Origin: CBIFVZ01 sp966185765
GTDB taxonomy: Bacteria; Pseudomonadota; Gammaproteobacteria; Enterobacterales; Enterobacteriaceae
Direction of reading: 5' to 3'
NCBI GenBank assembly: GCA_966185765.1
Contig: CBIFVZ010000069.1
Coordinates: 1 to 20,271, forward strand
Length of the DNA: 20,271 nt
The notes beneath the pieces are model-generated. The model had not been told where the DNA came from, searched no databases, and was given only the letters and a program-made list of their open reading frames with translations. The stretch's first letter is position 1; each line of letters opens with the position of its first letter. Below, one piece after another: positions 15,658 through 20,271 of the stretch. The position numbers and the translations under genes were made by a program.

Positions 15658-15672
15658 GCTTAGTTTTTGTCC
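15658..15672. promoter_or_regulatory. oriC Fis binding site
   Basis: GCTTAGTTTTTGTCC matches the 15-bp Fis consensus at all but two positions. It sits between R3 and R2, exactly where the primary Fis site of E. coli oriC lies. Fis here bends the origin and controls DnaA loading in the cell cycle. Confidence 0.75.
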
Positions 15673-15681
15673 TGTGCATAA
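15673..15681 (-). promoter_or_regulatory. oriC DnaA box R2
   Basis: TGTGCATAA (TTATGCACA on the minus strand), 8/9 to consensus; E. coli R2 is TTATACACA. The variation falls at the same degenerate fifth position. It is directly adjacent to the Fis site. Confidence 0.85.
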
Positions 15682-15723
15682 CATGCCATTCTGATCCCAG
15701 CTTATACGGAACAGGATCACCGA

Positions 15724-15732
15724 CAGTACACA
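15724..15732 (+). promoter_or_regulatory. degenerate DnaA site at the R5/M position of oriC
   Basis: By alignment of flanking sequence (GGATCACCGA before, CAG after), CAGTACACA occupies the place of E. coli R5/M, TCATTCACA. It matches consensus poorly and would be a low-affinity site favouring DnaA-ATP. Confidence 0.5.
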
Positions 15733-15747
15733 GCAAACGATCCATCC

Positions 15748-15760
15748 TAATAACCTGATC
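15748..15760 (-). promoter_or_regulatory. oriC IHF binding site
   Basis: On the minus strand GATCAGGTTATTA fits the IHF consensus WATCARNNNNTTR except for the first base. It lies between the M-position box and R1, where IHF bends E. coli oriC to aid unwinding. Confidence 0.75.
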
Positions 15761-15778
15761 CTTAACGGATAAAAACGC

Positions 15779-15787
15779 TTATCCACA
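15779..15787 (+). promoter_or_regulatory. oriC DnaA box R1
   Basis: TTATCCACA, a perfect consensus box, 14 bp from the nearest 13-mer. R1 is the high-affinity box that nucleates DnaA growth towards the unwinding element. Confidence 0.95.
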
Positions 15788-15800
15788 GCAACCCGCGATC

Positions 15801-15843
15801 GTAATAAGAGATCACAATAGAACAGATCTCATAAATAAAGATC
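15801..15843 (-). repeat. oriC DNA-unwinding element, three 13-mers
   Basis: On the minus strand the 13-mers are L GATCTTTATTTAT (15831-15843), M GATCTGTTCTATT (15816-15828) and R GATCTCTTATTAC (15801-15813). M is identical to E. coli M, R differs from E. coli only at the last base, and L differs more. L-M and M-R are both separated by two bases. This is the segment melted by DnaA, where the DnaB helicase is loaded. Confidence 0.93.
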
Positions 15844-15872
15844 TTCTTTTTAATACCCGTCGATCCCCGGAC

Positions 15873-15901
15873 TTTCTCAGTCGTCAAAAGTTGAGTAGAA
15901 T
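15873..15901 (+). promoter_or_regulatory. candidate mnmG (gidA) promoter
   Basis: TAGAAT (15896-15901) with TTTCTC 17 bp upstream. The bases after the -10 are very GC-rich (TCCGGCCCCGGG if counted from the last T), typical of a stringently controlled promoter. It lies just beyond the 13-mers and fires away from oriC, so its upstream negative supercoiling would help melt the origin, as described in E. coli. Confidence 0.45.
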
Positions 15902-15954
15902 TCCGGCCCCGGGTGCTTCAAACCCAAATTCGCACAACCGCGAGGCAGTTAACC

Positions 15955-17844
<1,890 letters not shown>

Positions 17845-17860
17845 GGACAGAGTGGATAAC

Positions 17861-17887
17861 GGGCCAGGTTCTCCTGGCCCATTTTTT
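17861..17887 (+). terminator. terminator/attenuator between mnmG and rsmG
   Basis: GGGCCAGG (17861-17868), loop TTCT and CCTGGCCC (17873-17880) form a perfect 8-bp GC-rich stem, followed by A and six T residues. It lies inside the 57-bp mnmG-rsmG gap. The Shine-Dalgarno GGAAG of rsmG comes right after it, so it probably attenuates rather than isolates rsmG. Confidence 0.9.
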
Positions 17888-17901
17888 ATGGGAAGACAAA
17901 C

Positions 17902-18525
17902 GTGCTGAACAAACTTGAGCGCCTGCTGGAAAAAGCGGGTATTTCGTTGCCCGATCTCCAGAAACAACAGCTGGTGGGCTACGTCGGACTGCTGGATAAA
18001 TGGAACAAGGCTTACAACCTCACCTCCGTGCGCAATCCTGATGACATGCTGGTGCGCCATATTCTCGACAGCATTGTGGTTGAGCCGCATCTGCAAGGCT
18101 CGCGTTTCATTGACGTTGGAACGGGGCCGGGATTGCCTGGCATTCCACTGGCGATTGTTCGCCCGGATGCTCACTTCACGTTGCTGGACAGCCTCGGCAA
18201 GCGCGTGCGTTTCCTGCGCCAGGTGCAGCATGAACTGAAGCTCGATAACGTGACGCCAGTACAGAGCCGCGTTGAAGATTTCCCTGCCGAGCCGCCATTC
18301 GACGGCGTTATCAGCCGCGCGTTTGCTTCACTGAGCGACATGATTAACTGGTGTCATCATCTGCCAGGCGTTAACGGACGTTTCTACGCGCTTAAAGGGC
18401 AGCGCCCGGACGATGAGCTACAGTCATTGCCTGCGGGTGTAGAGGTGGAGGAGATCGTGCGCCTGAGTGTTCCGCAGTTAGAAGGCGAGCGCCATCTGGT
18501 GATTATTCACCCAAAGAAAAATTAA
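17902..18525 (+). CDS. rsmG: 16S rRNA (guanine-527-N7)-methyltransferase RsmG
   Basis: A 207-residue class I SAM-dependent methyltransferase (old name GidB) that makes m7G527 in 16S rRNA; its loss gives low-level streptomycin resistance. It has the family block KWNKAYNLTSVR (about 33-44), the SAM-binding motif FIDVGTGPGLPGIPLA (about 69-84), the second-strand acidic motif FTLLDSLGKRVRFLRQV, and the catalytic-region SRAFASL and FYALKGQ segments. Length matches E. coli RsmG. The start is GTG at 17902, as it gives MLNKLERLLEKAGIS aligned with the E. coli start, and GGAAG lies six bases upstream. It is downstream of mnmG across a hairpin. No GC-rich terminator follows. Confidence 0.97.
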   Translation: MLNKLERLLEKAGISLPDLQKQQLVGYVGLLDKWNKAYNLTSVRNPDDMLVRHILDSIVVEPHLQGSRFIDVGTGPGLPGIPLAIVRPDAHFTLLDSLGKRVRFLRQVQHELKLDNVTPVQSRVEDFPAEPPFDGVISRAFASLSDMINWCHHLPGVNGRFYALKGQRPDDELQSLPAGVEVEEIVRLSVPQLEGERHLVIIHPKKN

Positions 18526-18661
18526 TATTTATCAAAAAAAGTAGCATTAATACCCGGAGCAAACAGGGTAAATACGCGGCGCGAATAAAGGACATGACTG
18601 GTTACATTTAACCATAAAATAACGGTGGTCTCTAATTTGTATAACGTCGCTTTTTTGCTTG

Positions 18662-18693
18662 CTGATATTTATAGTCAACGTTGAAAATATCAG
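18662..18693. repeat. composite inverted repeat upstream of atpI
   Basis: CTGATATTT (18662-18670) and AAATATCAG (18685-18693) are perfectly complementary 9-bp arms. The interior holds a second perfect 10-bp palindrome, TCAACGTTGA (18675-18684), offset by ATAG. The element lies about 395 bp upstream of the atp start point and could be a protein-binding dyad or an RNA structure in an rsmG read-through transcript. Confidence 0.7.
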
Positions 18694-18983
18694 GGTGCTA
18701 AAAGTTTGCTTTGCGCTCTTTTAATGAAACGTTAAAACAACGTGGCAAATGTCAATGCCCCGTATTTTCTCTGTTTAAGTGATTTTAAGAAATATCCACC
18801 CTGATTTGTCTTTTTAATCAATGAGATGTTTTTTTGTTCTGCCGACAGTTTGTTCGAAAAGTTTACATCGAAATGTGCGTTATGTGATCCATTGCACGCT
18901 TTGTGACCGGATAATTTCTGATTTTTGCAGTTTTTACTGAACCAGGTCGGTTTAATGAAAAATGTGGAAGTGAGACGGCTGAA

Positions 18984-18999
18984 AAATATTTAAATATTT
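18984..18999. repeat. 16-bp A/T palindrome upstream of the atp promoter
   Basis: AAATATTTAAATATTT reads identically on both strands. It covers about -74 to -59 relative to the expected atp start near 19058, upstream of the normal alpha-CTD UP position. It could aid DNA bending or nucleoid-protein binding. Confidence 0.75.
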
Positions 19000-19023
19000 A
19001 TTCACCTTTTGGCTACTTTAGGT

Positions 19024-19051
19024 TTGAAATCACGCCTCTGGCCCGTATAAT
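19024..19051 (+). promoter_or_regulatory. atp operon promoter
   Basis: TTGAAA (19024-19029), a 16-bp spacer and a perfect TATAAT (19046-19051), with transcription expected from about 19058. The hexamers and surrounding sequence (TTGAAATCACG, CCGTATAATTTG, GACAGTTTTATACGACACGCG at about 19087-19107) resemble the main E. coli atpI promoter and leader from memory. It leaves an 85-base leader before the atpI ATG. Confidence 0.88.
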
Positions 19052-19142
19052 TTGTCCGCTTTTTGAGGCTTGACTCTCAGCGTCAAAGACAGTTTTATAC
19101 GACACGCGACATACCTCGTAATGAGCAGATGTGGAGAATGTT

Positions 19143-19523
19143 ATGTCAGTGTCGCTTTTGAGTGGTAACGTCGCACGAAAGCTTCTGTTCATTCAGCTAC
19201 TGGCAATCATTGTGACCGGACTGCTTTTTTGCCTGAAAGACCCCTTCTGGGGCCTCTCCGCCGTTTGCGGAGGTCTGGCGGTCTGGTTGCCAAATGTTGC
19301 GTTTATGATTTTTGCCTGGCGTCACCAGGCGCATTCACCCGCTCAGGGCCGTATGGCCTGGTCATTCGCCTTCGGTGAGGTGGCTAAGGTGCTGGTGACT
19401 TTTGCGCTACTGGTGGTGGCGCTGGCGTATGTTAAGGCGGTTTTTTTACCGCTGATTGTGACCTGGATATCGGCGTTGGTGGTTCAGATACTGGCGCCAG
19501 CTGCAATTAACAACAAAGGGTAA
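19143..19523 (+). CDS. atpI: ATP synthase accessory protein AtpI
   Basis: A 126-residue inner-membrane protein with about four hydrophobic helices (residues 14-32, 35-55, 70-95 and 98-118). It assists assembly of the c-ring of F1Fo ATP synthase and is not part of the final enzyme. The motifs KDPFWGLSAVCGGLAVWLPN, FMIFAWRHQAH and LPLIVTW, and the end INNKG, follow E. coli AtpI. I chose ATG 19143 (MSVSLLSG), with GGAG starting at 19132. An in-frame GTG at 19131 would add MENV; E. coli, as I recall, has a corresponding upstream GTG, so both starts remain possible. It is first in the atp operon, eight bases before atpB. Confidence 0.95.
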   Translation: MSVSLLSGNVARKLLFIQLLAIIVTGLLFCLKDPFWGLSAVCGGLAVWLPNVAFMIFAWRHQAHSPAQGRMAWSFAFGEVAKVLVTFALLVVALAYVKAVFLPLIVTWISALVVQILAPAAINNKG

Positions 19524-19531
19524 GAGGCATC

Positions 19532-20271
19532 ATGTCTTCAGGAGAAGTTTTAACTCCGCAGGACTACATCGGGCACCATCTGAATAACCTTCAGATTGAC
19601 CTGCGTACGTTCTCGCTGGTAGATCCGCATAACCCCCCGGCCACGTTCTGGACACTCAACATCGACTCCATGTTCTTCTCTGTGGTGCTGGGTCTGCTGT
19701 TCCTCGTTCTGTTTCGCAAGGTTGCTAAACATGCCACCAGCGGCGTTCCGGGCAAATTCCAGACGGCGGTAGAGCTGGTCATTGGTTTTGTGCACGGTAG
19801 CGTTAAAGACATGTACCACGGCAAGAGCAAGGTGATTGCACCGCTGGCGCTGACCATCTTCGTCTGGGTGTTCCTGATGAACCTGATGGACCTGCTGCCT
19901 ATCGACCTGCTGCCGTACATTGGTGAGCATGTGTTCGGCCTGCCGGCGCTGCGCGTTGTGCCGTCTGCTGATGTGAACATCACGCTCTCTATGGCGCTTG
20001 GCGTCTTTATCCTGATTCTTTTCTACAGCATCAAAATGAAAGGCGTTGGCGGCTTTACCAAAGAGCTGACGCTGCAGCCGTTCAACCACTGGATCTTCAT
20101 TCCGGTGAACCTGATTCTCGAAGGTGTCAGCCTGCTGTCTAAACCGGTTTCTCTCGGTCTGCGACTGTTCGGCAACATGTACGCCGGCGAGCTGATTTTC
20201 ATTCTGATTGCAGGGCTGTTGCCGTGGTGGTCACAGTGGATTCTGAATGTGCCGTGGGCCATTTTCCACAT
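19532..20271 (+). CDS. atpB: ATP synthase Fo subunit a, AtpB (3' end outside window)
   Basis: The frame opens MSSGEVLTPQDYIGHHLNNLQ and stays open to the window edge: 246 complete codons of a protein of about 271-272 residues. Subunit a provides the proton half-channels next to the c-ring. The essential stator arginine is in GLRLFGNMYAGE at residue 211 (210 in E. coli, because the N-terminus here is one residue longer). Membrane segments include MFFSVVLGLLFLVLF, APLALTIFVWVFLMNLMDLLP and FILILFYSI. GAGG immediately after the atpI stop serves as the Shine-Dalgarno. The gene is cut by the end of the window, not broken. Confidence 0.96.
   Translation, partial: MSSGEVLTPQDYIGHHLNNLQIDLRTFSLVDPHNPPATFWTLNIDSMFFSVVLGLLFLVLFRKVAKHATSGVPGKFQTAVELVIGFVHGSVKDMYHGKSKVIAPLALTIFVWVFLMNLMDLLPIDLLPYIGEHVFGLPALRVVPSADVNITLSMALGVFILILFYSIKMKGVGGFTKELTLQPFNHWIFIPVNLILEGVSLLSKPVSLGLRLFGNMYAGELIFILIAGLLPWWSQWILNVPWAIFH

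Larger units (their letters stand above)
15584..15870. other. oriC: chromosomal replication origin oriC
   Basis: Between mioC and mnmG lies a complete enterobacterial oriC. In window order it has DnaA boxes R4, R3, R2, a degenerate R5/M and R1, a Fis site between R3 and R2, an IHF site between M and R1, and three A/T-rich 13-mers next to mnmG. Eleven GATC sites (15584, 15625, 15693, 15715, 15739, 15757, 15797, 15810, 15825, 15840, 15862) mark it for Dam methylation and SeqA sequestration; E. coli oriC also has eleven. Replication starts by DnaA oligomerising on the boxes and opening the 13-mers. The orientation is reversed relative to the usual E. coli drawing. The 378-bp interval 15577-15954 contains no gene. 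Confidence 0.97.
18526..19142. other. long AT-rich intergenic region upstream of the atp operon
   Basis: These 617 bp between rsmG and atpI contain no convincing gene. They hold a weak hairpin TGGTTA-CATT-TAACCA (18599-18614), a composite inverted repeat (18662-18693), a 16-bp A/T palindrome (18984-18999) and the atp promoter (19024-19051). The rest is AT-rich with many T runs, which would suit nucleoid-protein binding. E. coli also has a gap of about 600 bp here. Confidence 0.85.

Noticed and set aside
15913..15954. N-terminal extension of MnmG by 14 residues from GTG 15913
   Set aside because: Family members start at MFYPD, and the Shine-Dalgarno sits ahead of ATG 15955. The extension overlaps the likely leader of the transcript.
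18883..18898. CRP-like TGTGA-N6-GCACG upstream of atpI
   Set aside because: The second half-site is poor and the centre is about 167 bp upstream of the atp start, too far for direct activation. Treated as chance.

Overview
The window is a chromosomal segment of a member of the Enterobacteriaceae. Its gene order matches the Escherichia coli block rrnC / yieP-hsrA / rbsRKBCAD / kup / ravA-viaA / asnA / asnC / mioC / oriC / mnmG-rsmG / atpIB, written here with oriC transcribed-over genes reading to the right. Every protein is recognisable from its E. coli homologue, but the divergence (for example in AsnA, RavA, ViaA and AtpI) is clearly more than strain-level. The species is therefore probably a related genus rather than E. 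coli; I cannot name it.

Layout. Bases 1-112 hold a P1-type rRNA promoter with UP element and a Fis site, firing leftwards out of the window; the rRNA genes themselves are not included. Bases 221-2319 encode a GntR/FadR-type regulator (yieP) and a DHA2 multidrug transporter (hsrA), both rightward. Bases 2316-8122 are the leftward ribose operon rbsDACBKR: pyranase, ABC importer, ribokinase and repressor. Its control region carries two RbsR operators and a probable CRP site, and a small-RNA-like 3' UTR follows rbsB. Leftward kup (K+ uptake) is divergent from rightward ravA-viaA (MoxR AAA+ ATPase and VWA partner). Leftward asnA (asparagine synthetase) is divergent from its regulator asnC, which is followed by mioC.

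The chromosomal replication origin oriC lies at about 15584-15870. DnaA boxes, a Fis site, an IHF site, three 13-mers and eleven GATC sites can be placed in it base by base. Transcription from mioC runs into it and transcription of mnmG runs away from it. mnmG (tRNA wobble modification) and rsmG (16S rRNA m7G527 methylation) are followed by a 617-bp AT-rich gap with the ATP synthase promoter, then atpI and the first 246 codons of atpB.

Nothing in the window looks like a mobile element, CRISPR array, defence island or unknown multi-gene system: this is conserved core genome. The observations most worth following are regulatory: a 17-nt RybB-complementary segment plus UUCG hairpin after rbsB (an RbsZ-type sponge RNA), the layered RbsR/CRP control region, the detailed architecture and deviations of oriC, a TTG start on rbsR, hsrA and rbsR ending on one shared CTAG, and large inverted repeats upstream of the atp promoter.
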